A stretch of DNA of 64,000 nucleotides. Origin: Proales similis (Eukaryota; Rotifera; Eurotatoria; Ploima; Proalidae). Below are positions 47,925 to 59,481 of this stretch, in pieces. How positions within the stretch are numbered: the stretch's first letter is position 1; the number at the start of each line of letters is the position of its first letter. The notes under the pieces were generated by a model. It searched no databases and was not told the DNA's origin. It saw only the letters and a list, made by a program, of their open reading frames with translations. The stretch is from the NCBI GenBank assembly GCA_019059635.1, contig JAGVRJ010000010.1, positions 374,501 to 438,500 of the forward strand, written 5' to 3'. The position numbers and the translations under genes were made by a program.

Positions 47925-47929
47925 TTATT
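47924..47929 (-). terminator. SETD6 poly(A) signal overlapping its stop codon
   Basis: The minus strand reads GAA TAA AAA at the end of the frame, so the hexamer AATAAA contains the stop codon itself. If it is used, the 3' UTR is only 10-30 bases. Confidence 0.6.
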
Positions 47930-49854
47930 CAGAGCCATTCTCTTTGGTCTGCTCAGTCGAGTCCAGAGCTTGCAAGAATGAGCTGAGCAAGTGAACGTGA
48001 CCCTCCAGAAGTTGTTTGGCTGCTTCAACTCGTTTGTTTCCTTTTGAGTCTCCAACTCCTGCTGCTGATTTGAACTGCTCAGTTTGAAGCTTAGCTTCGA
48101 TTAGCTTTTGTTCCTTTCGAGCGCATCTGATCAAGTCCGCTTGAATTAATTCGGAGAATAAAGTTTTAGAGGCGGCGATTGATTACTCGGCGAGCAGATT
48201 CTTCCAATCGAGCGGCAGTTGGCCAAGATTTTCTTAAAAATTGTTTTTGCAGGCGGTTAGAACGGAAAAGAGATCGAGAGATAATCAGGTGGCATAGATG
48301 AGAGCGAGTAGGTGAGAGCGAAGAAGGAAAACGGAGATTACGATTGAGAAGAGAGTGCTCATCCCATTCTTCGTCCTCCATCAGCTCGAAATCGTTCTCC
48401 TCAAACTCTTTGAACTCGTTCGCCTGCATCGAATAAATCTGAAGCAAATGCAAGCTCTCCTCCTCGTTGAGAACGCCGTCTGTGCCGATCACAAACGAGA
48501 CACTCGAATCGATGAGCCCGATCTGCTGCGCGGCGTCTAGCTTGCGTCTTGTTAAATCGTCGCGATCAACGCCCAGCTCCCGAGCCGCATCCTTCAGCGT
48601 CTGAGTGCTGATCTCGACCAGGTCGAATCGGTTCTTGCCCTTCTGCTCTACAAAACCGTACATGTGCAGGAGATCGTTGTTTGAATGCTCTCCGTAAGTG
48701 TTGAACACTTCTTCGCCCTTTGCATTCGATGCGCAAGTGCCACTTCGTGCTTCAATTTGTTTGGTTCTTCTATTTACTTTTTTTATGAACTTGGTGCTCG
48801 CGATCACGAGCTGGCTCGTTTCGAATCTAATTTGCGCGTTATTATCGGCCGTGTGGTTGAGTATGTCGCCGACAGGAACCATGAGGGGACCGATCGCGTT
48901 CTTGTCGTCTGGCTGCGCGCGCGCAAGCGAGTGCATTGGTGTGGTTTCATTTGGTTAGAAATGTTACAAAAACCGCTTGAGCGAGCTAATCGAATTACAT
49001 CCTCACTCGGATCACGGAAGCTGTACGCCATTATGAAGCCGATCACTTTTACAAAATAGTCAAAGTCTAGACACTGCTTGCTAAAGAGCCGAGATTAGCA
49101 GTCACATTTACGCCGCGAATTCTTACTTTACCCGAACTGGTCCAAGTGCTTGCTGACAAACGGAGCGAATATGGAGTCGAACTCGACTCTCATGTTTGCC
49201 AAGTCGTTTGAAACCCTCTCGGCCACGCTGGTCGTGCTGAGTAACGCTCGCACTGACTCGCTGCCATTTGGAGAAACAAATCGAATCTAATTTTCTGCTT
49301 CCAATCAGACTAATTGCGTGGCTCATTTGATTACCTGGGCCAGAACATGGGCAAATCGAACAGTTCATAGTCGGGAAAGAGATCGAGATAAGTCTTCCAT
49401 TTGGAATTTTCCTCTCTGGCCTCGAACATGATGCTGGCGGCCAGTCGAAGCCAGTTGCTGCTGCTTCGTAGTTCATTTTTGCCTTCAACCGCTTCGAGTC
49501 AGTGCGCTGAGAAAACGTTGGGCTAGCACACACACACTTTCCTACCTAGCAGCTCGATCACTCGACTCGTTTTGGAATGAAGCAGCGCATGCTTGGGTAT
49601 GCGAGTGAGTACTTCGTCTGGCTGAATATCTCTAGCCGCTTTCATGCCAAAGTTGTGCGAGGTTTGATGCTGACTAAGCTCGACCTAGACAAGCAAGAGT
49701 GTGTCGACGGATTTTACTACTCGTCCAAGTCATGTCTAACCTTGCTCGAGTCGATCTCAATTCCGACGTTTGAACACCACTGGGCAAATTTGCTCAGAGC
49801 CTGCTCATCTGCTTGCTCGGTCTTGAACCGCTTGGCTGCACTCGACTCACTCAT
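47925..49854 (-). CDS. SETD6: SETD6-like SET-domain protein lysine methyltransferase
   Basis: Human SETD6 monomethylates non-histone targets such as the NF-kappaB subunit RelA. Nine minus-strand exons: 49854-49741, 49684-49546, 49491-49335, 49260-49132, 49080-48999, 48912-48778, 48717-48342, 48232-48187, 48126-47925, giving 459 aa (human about 473). Matches: FAQWCSNVGIEI, NFGMKAARDIQPDE, IPKHALLHSKTS, FDLPMFWP, GFIMAYSFRDP, MVPVGDILNH (SAM-binding NH motif), FNTYGEHSNNDLLHMYGF (catalytic Tyr region) and the C-terminal Rubisco-LSMT-type substrate domain. Intron 48777-48718 is 60 nt, a multiple of three and free of stops, so retention adds 20 residues. The start of exon 3 could be 49482 instead. 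The gene is divergent from the GPCR and convergent with CHD. Confidence 0.92.
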
Positions 49855-51422
49855 CGTTGCGTCTGTTTATAAACTTGAAGCGCTCGATCGAGTTGAATTC
49901 TCGACTCACATATGCGCGCGCAGACAAAAACGACACGTGCCTCAACGGTTCATGACTATTTGTCTTACGAGTGAAGTTTTCACCAGTCAAGTGTTTCATC
50001 AATTCGTCTGATCAAATTAAATTAGGACCGGCGCTGTTCGGCTGAGCTGTTAGGCTGAGCAAGCAATGCCAGAGTTAAACAAACTGGAACATTTGCAAAT
50101 CTAAGCAATTGGACGCACATTAACCGACCGGTCTGGAAACGAGAGAGAGAGGCACAGGGATGCAGCAGATTTCCGCGTCTGGCTGGCTCACTGACTGGTT
50201 GGCTGCGATTCGGGCCCTGCCGCAACCGGGCCTAATCCGGCCTGCTTAACATCTCTCAGGGGGACTGGATTGATGAGTCATTTGAGATAGCTTAATGCCA
50301 GCAACATAAAATTCATGAGGCGCTCAATGGGCTGGATCAGCAGATAATTAATTACTCGGCGTTTTGGAGTTGCGGCTGCAACTATACTTGATTAGCTTCA
50401 TATTCATTTCAGGTGATCATCATTTTGATCATCAATTTCACTCGGCCCCATGCAAACGCCAACATCAACACATGAGCGTTAACCATGAATAAATTGATAA
50501 GGCCTCTTAAGCATTCTGCTTGGGCCGTTTTGCATTATCAATCCTTCTCTCTCTCTCTCTCTCTATTTCTCTACCTCTTTGACGATTGCAGCTCATTTGC
50601 TTATCTGCTGATCATCCAGACATTAATTGCCACACAGGCCGGAAAACGACAACAAAAATCGCATCTAGAGCAATCGACCAGCAATGTTGCGCCGGCATCA
50701 GATCGTATCGAAACAAAAAGCGATGACAGATACGTAATCTTGAAGCGGACTTGGACCAAGCTAATCAAGAATGATGGTGCAAGCTCTGTTTCAGTTTGCT
50801 CACTCTCTCTCTCTTTCTTTCCATGTGGTGGTCTGCGCCGAACCCAATAGAGGCTGTTTGCTCGCTCGTCGGCGCACTCGGTTGCCTCGTGTGACTAGTT
50901 TCCACGTTTCGAGCGTCCGCCATCACCTCCCAGCTGAACGCAATCGAGATTAAGGGTGAACATAACGTCGATAAGGTGCACGCTTCCATTTATGATCCGT
51001 TTATTACCCTCCAAGGTTTGGCCTGACATCCAAAAGTCGATGAGTGAGTGAGTGAGCGCACGAACACAGAGGTGTCAACGCCAGCCACGACAACAACATC
51101 TTCTAGACACATAAATCAGAGTCCATGCCCACAAATTTGCTTCTTTATCTCAGCATTTTCCCATTTTTAAAGCTGCACGACCAACTGGCTCAGATTTGTT
51201 TTTTTATTATTATTTCGCTCGACTTGTCAGAGCATCTTTCGTGAGCTTTTGATATCACGTCATGTGCGCCGTCTCTTCTCGTTCGTGTCTTGTTCGGTCT
51301 GTGGCTTGTTCGTGCCGCCTCTCGGCCGCTGCTCGGTCGGATTTGAAAAGATCACAAATTTAAAATCGGCTCGTGCCTGGACGGGTCGAACACGCGCGTT
51401 CGAACACTTTAGATCGCGAGCA
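49855..51422. other. Divergent intergenic region between SETD6 and the GPCR
   Basis: About 1.6 kb holding the SETD6 promoter on the left and the receptor promoter and leader on the right. A CT microsatellite lies at 50545-50564 and a shorter one near 50803. The receptor frame is open upstream of its ATG to 51249, but without an earlier in-frame ATG. No other gene is seen. Confidence 0.55.
50545..50564. repeat. (CT)n microsatellite
   Basis: A pure CT run of about 20 bases in the SETD6-GPCR gap. Confidence 0.9.
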
Positions 51423-52734
51423 ATGGATCTGAATTCGGTGCTGGGCCTGAATTTGACTGAGGAGCGCGTCAATGGCAGCAGAGGCGTGTCGACGTTTCAC
51501 TTTGACAAGTTCGAATACACGTTCTGGAACAAGGTGGTGTTCTCCTGCTTCATGTTCCCGATCATGTTCTTGTCCATCAGCGGCAACATCTTGGTCGTTA
51601 TTGCCATAAGCAAATACTCGCATCTCAAAATAACCAACAACATATTCTTGGCGTCGTTGGCAGTGGCCGACTGCGCAGTCGGAATACTCGCCATGCCGCC
51701 CAACGCACTTCAGCTCCTCACCGGCAAATGGTACTTGAAGTCGTTCATGTGCCGCTTCTGGTTCGCCTGCGATGTCCTATTCTCAACGGCTTCGATTCTG
51801 CACTTGTGCTGCATAAGCATCGACCGCTACTTGAGCATATCCGACTCGTATGCGTTCAACTATCGGGCCGAGCATCCGACCAAGTCGAAACGGGTTCGCT
51901 TCATGATCGCGTCCGCCTGGCTCACCAGCGCCCTTCTCTCATTTGTGCCCATGTTCACCAACCTGTTCACCACACCCGAGCATGCCAGAGAGATAGACGA
52001 GCTGGAGACGAGCGTCGACGGCCAGTGCATATTCATCGTCAACCTGCCCTATCGGCTCATATCGAGTTTCATCTCGTTCTGGATACCCGGTCTGACCATG
52101 ATCACCTTCTACTCGTTGGTGATGAAGAAAGCCAACAAAGTGGAAAAGTATCAATTTCATCAGTACCAGTCGATTAGAAGCCACTCGATTCAAACGAGCC
52201 GACCCGAAGGCTCTCGAGTGCATCGTTCAAGTTCGTACAAGCCATCGCGCGACTCGGTCGCACGCATCTGGAAGCGCGAGTACAAGGTAGGCTCGAGTGC
52301 GTACGGCCATTCGAAGTCATCTCTCACCAAGCAATCTTGTCCAGGCGCTGAAAACACTCGGCACCGTGATGGCCGTCTTCTGTCTCTGCTGGATATTTTT
52401 CTTTCTCAACTACACTTTGTGCGATCCGCAGCTCAACATATGTCCGAGCTGGATAGGCGAGAGCATCCTCATTCAGGACATTCTGTTCTGGATCGGCTAC
52501 TTCAACTCGATGGTCAACCCGTTCTTGTACAACTTCACCAATCCGGACTTTCGCCGCGCGTTCAAGCACATGCTGAGCATGGAGCGCAAAAAGTCAATCG
52601 CATCCTCCACAGCGACCAACAGCGACGACGACAACTGGCCTAACGAGCCCAACGCCTTGCTCGGCTGTTGCAAGCGCCAATCGAACGAGACCGATTCAAT
52701 CGACGAGACTGTAAAGCTCGATGAGCTTTCCTGA
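51423..52734 (+). CDS. Biogenic amine GPCR, beta-type octopamine receptor-like
   Basis: Class A receptor in the neuronal or muscle plasma membrane. Two exons, 51423-52286 and 52345-52734, split by a 58-nt phase 0 intron at the third intracellular loop, total 417 aa. Seven hydrophobic segments are visible. TM1 has SGNILVV, TM2 has LAVADCAVG, TM3 has CDVLFSTASILHLCCISIDRY with the amine-binding Asp, TM5 has LISSFISFWIPG with serines that could contact a phenol ring, and TM7 has WIGYFNSMVNPFLY. The loop with LLSFVPMFTNLFTTPEHA, QCIFIVNLPYRLISS and SFWIPG aligns best in memory with Drosophila Octbeta2R, hence the call; the ligand remains inference. Odd: TM6 reads CLCWIFFFLNY, so the nearly invariant Pro after CWx is Phe, and DRY is followed by an atypical second intracellular loop. 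Two potential Asn-glycosylation sites lie in the N-terminal region. Confidence 0.85.
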
Positions 52735-52843
52735 ACATTTTTCCCCTTCAGCATTTGTAAGAGAGCCTTTTTACCGACGCATCAGACGGCCACAAACCAG
52801 TGAATTGGTGAACAGTTTTATTCAGAAAAACAAAAAGAATTCG

Positions 52844-52849
52844 AATAAA
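52844..52849 (+). terminator. Poly(A) signal AATAAA
   Basis: AATAAA about 110 bases after the GPCR stop codon, in an A-rich context. Confidence 0.6.
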
Positions 52850-54522
52850 AAACAAATTTCAAACGCTTTTAATCGCTCGTCGAACAGATTTCGAATCAGT
52901 TCCGATCGTCATCCAGTCAGCGTACAAATCGTCCAAAGCGGCTTGACAAACACACTTGAAACTTTGCTCACCTATTAAGATTGGAACTTTTCAAAGGTTT
53001 GAACAATGTTTCAAGCGCACTAGTCTAAGCGAGCAGCGAATGTAGCAGTGATGATCGTGAGCGAAAATTCAGGCCGAGTCGAACTGACGAGCAGTCAGAA
53101 CGTGTCTCGGTCGCATACGCAGTCGACAAGCAGTTTGAAAGTTTTTGTTTCTGCTTCTTCTTTGTCGCAGCTCGCTCGTTCGATTCCATACCTTACAACG
53201 GCGTCAAATGCATGAATGAACGAGTGAAGCAGGAAATCGCAAAAGTTGAGCCGGCGACCTCTCGACTTGGGCGTCGAGGCGGCTTTTCTGTTGATCGAGC
53301 CACGGGAGCAAACTCATGAATAAATTAGCCGAACGAACGGAATCCGAACGAGTGCACTCACTCACTCTGGCTGGGTGACGATGGCTCGGTGACGATAGCT
53401 CGGTGGCAGTTTGGTGGTGGCCCGTCATCGACTAGGTAAATAAACCAAATAAAGCCACGCATTCCTCATTAGGCGTTTTCTTCAACTTGGAGCGAGCGCG
53501 CGGCCAACCAAAGAGCGAAAACAAAGAGGGCGGCAGTGGAATTAAAAAAAAAACTCATAACAACGGTAAATAAAGTAGAATTAATAATGAAATGAGGAGT
53601 ATGAAAGCGAGCTGATGGTCAGGAGAAGAAGAAGAACGACGACAATCATGAGAACGAGTGGCAGCAGGGGATTTGACGACCAACTCAACTAGTTGGCGGA
53701 TTTAATAATTTATGTGCTCGGACGTTGTTTTCTTTGCTTCTACCGATCTGTTGTTGCAACTTTGGTTATTAAAATCTACTTGGCGCTCGTCTTGTTTCAG
53801 TTGCTTTCCCTTTCATTGTTCTAGTTGCCGACTCTATGCGCATTAATATTATTAATGAAAACAATAGCTGCCGTGCTTTGGGCTCTTTAACGGGCGCGCA
53901 GAGAACAAGCGCGACCGCCGCCTGCTGCAATGGTCGCACTCGGCAATGCCCATAAATCATGTTCATCATCATCATCATGATAATCTTCACTCGCAAAATA
54001 AGCAGAAGAGAAGCGACCGCGCTAAATTCTGATAATGCGTTTGGCTAATGTGCTCGCTCGTGGCCTGGCTCCTCGTTCGATGTGAGTTGAATTGCACTCG
54101 AGGCATATATCGAGGCAAGTTGTACTCATTGGGTTCTGCGTACGCCTGCTAACGAGAGGCTTCAAGAATCATTCACTAACGAAACTAACAAGCAAACGAA
54201 CGAATGAGATGATTGAGACGAGCGATGAACGAGGTGCTGCATTCGACGCACTGAATCAATGTTTGCGAGAGCGCGCGAGGCTCAGGATCGAATTTCGAGT
54301 TTTATTTGCGCTCGTGCTCGTCGTTGTCGCTGACGTTTATGCACAATGGGACGTTCAATTCAATCGCAAATTCACTCGTTCTCGCTTTCGCTCTCTCTCT
54401 CTCTCTTTCTGTGCCACTTTGATTTGTGGTTCCGTGTGTTTGGTCAACTAAAGCAAATAAATCGACCTCAAACACGACTGCTTTATGATTAGTGCAAACA
54501 CAACTAGGACGACAATGATGAA

Positions 54523-54543
54523 TACGACGACGACGACGACGAC
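54523..54543. repeat. (GAC)n trinucleotide repeat
   Basis: About seven GAC/ACG units in gene-free DNA; a shorter similar run is at 55180-55196. Confidence 0.9.
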
Positions 54544-57500
54544 TGAGCTTCCAATTAATTGGAACGCAAATGAGGAGTAGAAGGAGGAGCGGGGCAGCTA
54601 TGAACTATATTATTTTTGATGATTAAAAATTAACAACCTGAAGGAGCTCCAGCCCTGAACTGCCGCCTGCTCTTTGTCTTTTGCGCGCTTTTTCAAATTA
54701 ATTCGCTGCAAAACAAGCAGACGCCTAAATTAAGAGAGTCCGGGTGGACCGCTCGCCGTCAACTCTTAATGACAATGTGAAAGAATGCGTTAGGCGAATG
54801 AGAATGCCATGAAATGAGGAGAGCAAGAGAAAGAGAGACAAGCGCACAACTAAATAGCGAGACTCTCAATTCGGCTGAAACGGTTCTGTCAAAGATTAGT
54901 TCGCAATGAGGTTAAAATAAAAGAAATTCACGTTTGTGCCGAATGAATGGACGGACGGATGAGCAGAGCGCTCGGGTAGGTTCGGGTGAATGCGACGAGG
55001 CGCGAGAAATGCGAGCACTGTCGGCATGAACCGGGTGGATTTCAAAAGGAGCGAACAATTTTCGTCTGCTTCTCATCTCATTTGGTCTATTTTGCTCCGA
55101 CCGCCGCTTTCTGGGACAGAATGAGAATGAGTGCGCTTTCGATTCCTTTTCTCTCCTCAAATATATATCGCGAACGAGACGACGACGACGACAACGAGTA
55201 AAGCGTTGGAAAATAGAGAAAAAATTCTGCTCTAGAGCTTTCGCTCTCGTACGCCATTCTGCTCGCTCGTGTGCCACACATAGGAACACGCACAGGCAGA
55301 GCAAATATTTGCTTTGAATTTAGCTTAGAAAAATAAATTTGAAGCATAAAGTTTAATAAAATGCAAATATTTGCCCATCTACTCATTTCGCCTGCCTGCC
55401 TGGCCTACTCCTTGGCTCTGCTCGATTCGCTTTGACGGCCGCGTTTCATTGTGTGGACCTCGTTCTTTTTATTTTTATGATGACAAGCGAGGAAAGCGAG
55501 CAATAGTTGTAGTTGTAGTAGGACAACAAGCCGCTTTCTAGCAGAATCAGGCGCGCAGTAGGCAAATACGACACACGGCAAACTATTGATTTCGCGAAGC
55601 CATTACGAAGCTGTCACCACAACGACCGAGATATTATTTGCTTCCCGCTTGGCAAACAACGAGTGCAGCCGCTGCCAACGCCGCCGCCGCCATCGTCGTC
55701 GTTGTTCTCGCCTATTGATTGCAAGGCATGGCGAATAAAAATTGGAAATGAACCAGCACGCCGATTGAAAATGAATGAAATGCAAACTTGAGACGATTTA
55801 GCAGTGTGCACGCACGAGCCCTCTTTAATAAGCATTGAGTTGAGCATCAAAAGCCAAAGCTTGTCGATAGTAATTTATAGCATCAAACAAAAAAAAAAAA
55901 GAGAACAAGTGCCTCATCACGCGTACGTCATGTCTGCTTGTTTTGACGGCTAATTGGCGCCTGCCGAATAGTATGGCACTCTCACTACTCGGCTAATAGA
56001 GGGCTAAACTGCGGCCTCAATATCTGGCTGGCTGGCTCATTCACTCGACGAGTATGCACGCCCAAGGCATTCAGCCGGCCGGAATAGATGAGAAGTGGAG
56101 GCATCCGATGATGCATTCAATTCTGAATTGCGTCGAGCCGGAAGCGTTAGAAGAGTGAATGCAAGCATCAATTTGGCCATTTCAGCTGAAATGGACGCCG
56201 CTATCGAGCCTGATCTAACTCATTTTAATCGACGTCATTTGGCTTTTCATAAATCGACGTCATCTCCCGTCGGCTGCCTGGCACTCTCGCCTCAATCTCT
56301 AACTCTCTGGCTCCCTTCTCTCCCGCCGGCTCTTCAGCTTCCCAAGTGAATTTGATACGGATTATGTAAATGGTGATCAAATAGGACTGCTTACTGCCAC
56401 TCAGTCTGCTTTTGAGCAACTTGAAAGGGCTTAATTGATTTCAACAAAGTTTGCCCAGCGATTAGAAGCAGTCGGTCATAATTCATAATTCCAATAACAA
56501 AATAATAATTGGAAAATGAGGAGCAAGAGAGAGAGGATTCGTATGAAAACTACTTGCGAGTAATAATAGGCTCGACTGGAATTAAGAACGGGCTAAATCG
56601 ATAAATCGAAAATTATTCGCGACACAAGTGTTTGGCATTTGGCCCGGCCGCGCGCAAGCAGTCAAAAGCTCAAAGAACACGTCCGAATGGGAGCACACCG
56701 CCGCCGCACACAAGCGAGTTTCTTGTATTTAAATGAATATGTGCGTCTGAAGGGGCATAAACACGATCGCCCTTTAATCAAGCCTCGCTCGCTCATCTCA
56801 GATGCCAACGTCTGTGCATGACTCAAACAATATGTTTCGACAAATGAGTAAAAGCTCCAAATGCTCGCCTGCCACTCCTGTGTGTGCCTTTCTAGAGTGC
56901 GGTTTAGTGTGTGAGCGTGCAAGTTGGTGATGGTGTAAAGACCAAAAGCAAACAGAATTTAAAATGGCGCCCTTAATCTTTCTTAAAACCTCCGCGCCAT
57001 TTATCCCCTTCTCGGGCAACTTTGAACAAATTTGATTGCATAACAGTCAATCCAGTCTTGTTTGAAGATGTGATTTGAAATGACACATTGCCAAGCTTGC
57101 TCTCAACTGACTTGGGCGCTCTTTTCTCTCTCTCTCTCTCATTGTGTCTTTCTCCCTCTCTAGCTTAATTGGTCCTCGCCGCCCTGATCAACTTGTCTCA
57201 AGTGTGCATGGCTCAGTTCAGTTACGCGCTCTCAGAGAGCCAACACATCTGTCTAAAATAGACGAATGAATTGCCACCACGACAACCAAGTCGAACGATC
57301 AATCGGCCGTGGCTTTTTAAAGCTGAAACAGAGAGAGAGAGAGAGAGAGTAGAGACTAATGTAATCAGAGTTGTGGGAAATGGTGTCGAGGGGACTAAAG
57401 AATGCGCGCGTCAAGCGAAGCTCACACGTCAGGCAAAATGAGAAATGACACAAAGTACGACTCTGGCGCTTGTTGTCGTTGCAGGAAATGAGTTTCGGCT

Positions 57501-57777
57501 TGGGCCAAAGGAAGCGTATGCTCTCGACAACCTAGTATCATCGTGAGCACATAGCTCGCTCGTCGCTGAATCGTGGACAACTAAAACCAATTAAGAGAGA
57601 AAACCCAATATTCGCATGCTCGGTCCTATTTGGTTGGCGTGCGGCTAACGAATAAAAAAGCTGCTTAAGAAGAGATCGATACAAAGAACGGCAGATTGGG
57701 ACACAGAAACGGGGAAAAGATTAAGAATAAAGCGAAGGAAGAAGAGAAGGAAAAATTAGGAAGAAAAGGAAAGAGCG

Positions 57778-57813
57778 ATTGCAGACTGGTGAGACGCATT
57801 GCAGACTGGTGAG
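57778..57813. repeat. Short tandem duplication
   Basis: A 16-base unit (ATTGCAGACTGGTGAG) occurs twice with starts 20 bases apart, separated by four bases. Confidence 0.85.
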
Positions 57814-59481
57814 GAGGCAGACGGGCCTGTCGAGTATTGAATGAAACGATGGAGCGGCGTTGGTGGCGAATGGTGCGCAGCGCAACAAATGATCAGCGCG
57901 CCCGACTTATATACGGCAAATAATTCGATCTGCACGAAAAGAGAGGAGGAACGTTTTGATGGAGTGATTGCAGTGGTGTTCGATGTTTCGTGCCCTAATT
58001 TGATCGACGCCGAGATAATACAAACACGGATAGGAACGATCGAATAGACAAGAGAGAGAGGGCTTCAATTAAAACTAAATACCGGGCCGGGCTAGTCCGT
58101 GCTGCTGGCGTTTGCCGCCGCCCGCATCGAGTATGTTTTCCTCCCTGCCTGCCTATCTCTTTGGCCCTCTGAAAGGCTCGGTTCTCGGCAAGATTGGCTG
58201 CTGCTCAAGCCTATGCGCTTTCTACTGCTGCTGCTGCTGCTGGTTGGCTGCGAGCATGAAACCTTTCAGAAACTTGAAATTAATAAAGGAATCGCGGTCG
58301 AGCAAACAAATAAAGCTCGAAGAAAATAACAAGCATCGATCGGCGGCGGCGGCGAGTGGCATTCGTCCGTTAGCTATTCGAGTCGAGTGAAAGCACTCAA
58401 GATAAACAAGTGAGCACGAATGGATATGCGTGATATTTATGGTTGCGAGTCGGATGTGATGGCATCCATTCTATCGATCGACTAAGGACCGGCTGCTGAG
58501 CAGCAGCTGCATAGGGCAAGCGCCCGGGTGTGATGAGCCGGCACAAAATGAACGCAAAAGCCGCTGGGCCGAGTTATGGCAGAGTACGCTCGCTGAGTTT
58601 GCTGACTGAGTACGCTAGCGATTGGCATAAACAGAATTGATGATGCAGCTCCCACGGCCGGTGCGCGGCGTATAATCGCTTCCTTAATTTAGTGCAGATT
58701 AACAAACATATTGGCACGGCTATCGATTCTCCCCAGTACTCTGCCTGCCTCTGTGAATGCGCCGACATCCGCCCCTCTGTTTGTTGACTCAACTGGAACA
58801 CCGGCTATATCTAAATGGCAGATGTATTAATTAAAATATCGACCGAACTAGGCCTATGCATACGATTTCATAGGCGATCTGTCGGCCAAAACAACAATCA
58901 CAGCAATCAAAACAACAACAACAACAAAATCGACGGCAAATTGGCCACCACCAGAAACAAGCACTAGCAAAAGAGCAGCAGCAGCAGCAGAGGTTAATCT
59001 ACGCCGAGCAACTCAAAGCTGTTTCAGAAAATCGATCTGATCGATACGTTTCTTGTGTTGGCATAGAGCGTTTGAAATGAGCATCGTCGTCCTCAAATCG
59101 GGCCCCAAAATATAGAAACATCGCCTGCTTGTCTGACTGGCAGATAGAATTGAGCTTCTAATAAATGCGAGCCAACTCATGCATTGGCAATTTGATTTGA
59201 TGCGGCTACACTGACCGTCCTAACTCGGGGCCTAGAATTAATTGAGCAAAAATAGAGACGTGGAAGCTATGTCATGCTATAGGGCAGATTATCCGCTCTA
59301 ATAAGCCTTATATTCGGCTTTTTGGTTCACTATGCTTACGAGTGCAGAAATTGGCGGCAATGGAAATAGGAGACAAATATAGCCGAAAAGAGAAATGAAA
59401 AGCAAGCGGAAAGAGTGTAAAATGAAGAATGAAAAATGTCCTTATAACGGGCACGATTAATATCGACCAAATCGGTTGCTC

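Larger units (their letters stand above)
52735..59481. other. 6.7-kb gene-free block between two convergent 3' ends
   Basis: No protein gene is supported on either strand. An AATAAA at 52844-52849 probably ends the GPCR transcript. The block holds GAC-type trinucleotide runs (54523-54543, 55180-55196), an ATC run near 53965, a GA run near 57330, a short tandem duplication (57778-57813) and a CAG run (58973-58991). Candidate ORFs are under 120 codons, repeat-driven, or without ATG. Since both flanking genes end here, the block is not obviously anyone's promoter. It could hold distal enhancers, noncoding RNA or a gene with very small exons. Confidence 0.5.

Noticed and set aside
54092-54451. 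119-codon frame with a hydrophobic stretch ending VYAQW, considered as a secreted peptide gene
   Set aside because: Starts with TTG; the internal ATG leaves an 80-codon product whose hydrophobic part is not N-terminal; no cleavage-site pattern.
57841-58047. 68-codon ATG frame in the convergent gap
   Set aside because: No signal peptide, motif or coding bias; expected by chance in 6.7 kb.
58973-58991. CAG run considered as a poly-Gln coding exon
   Set aside because: Short, in no long open frame, and without splice sites; a plain microsatellite.
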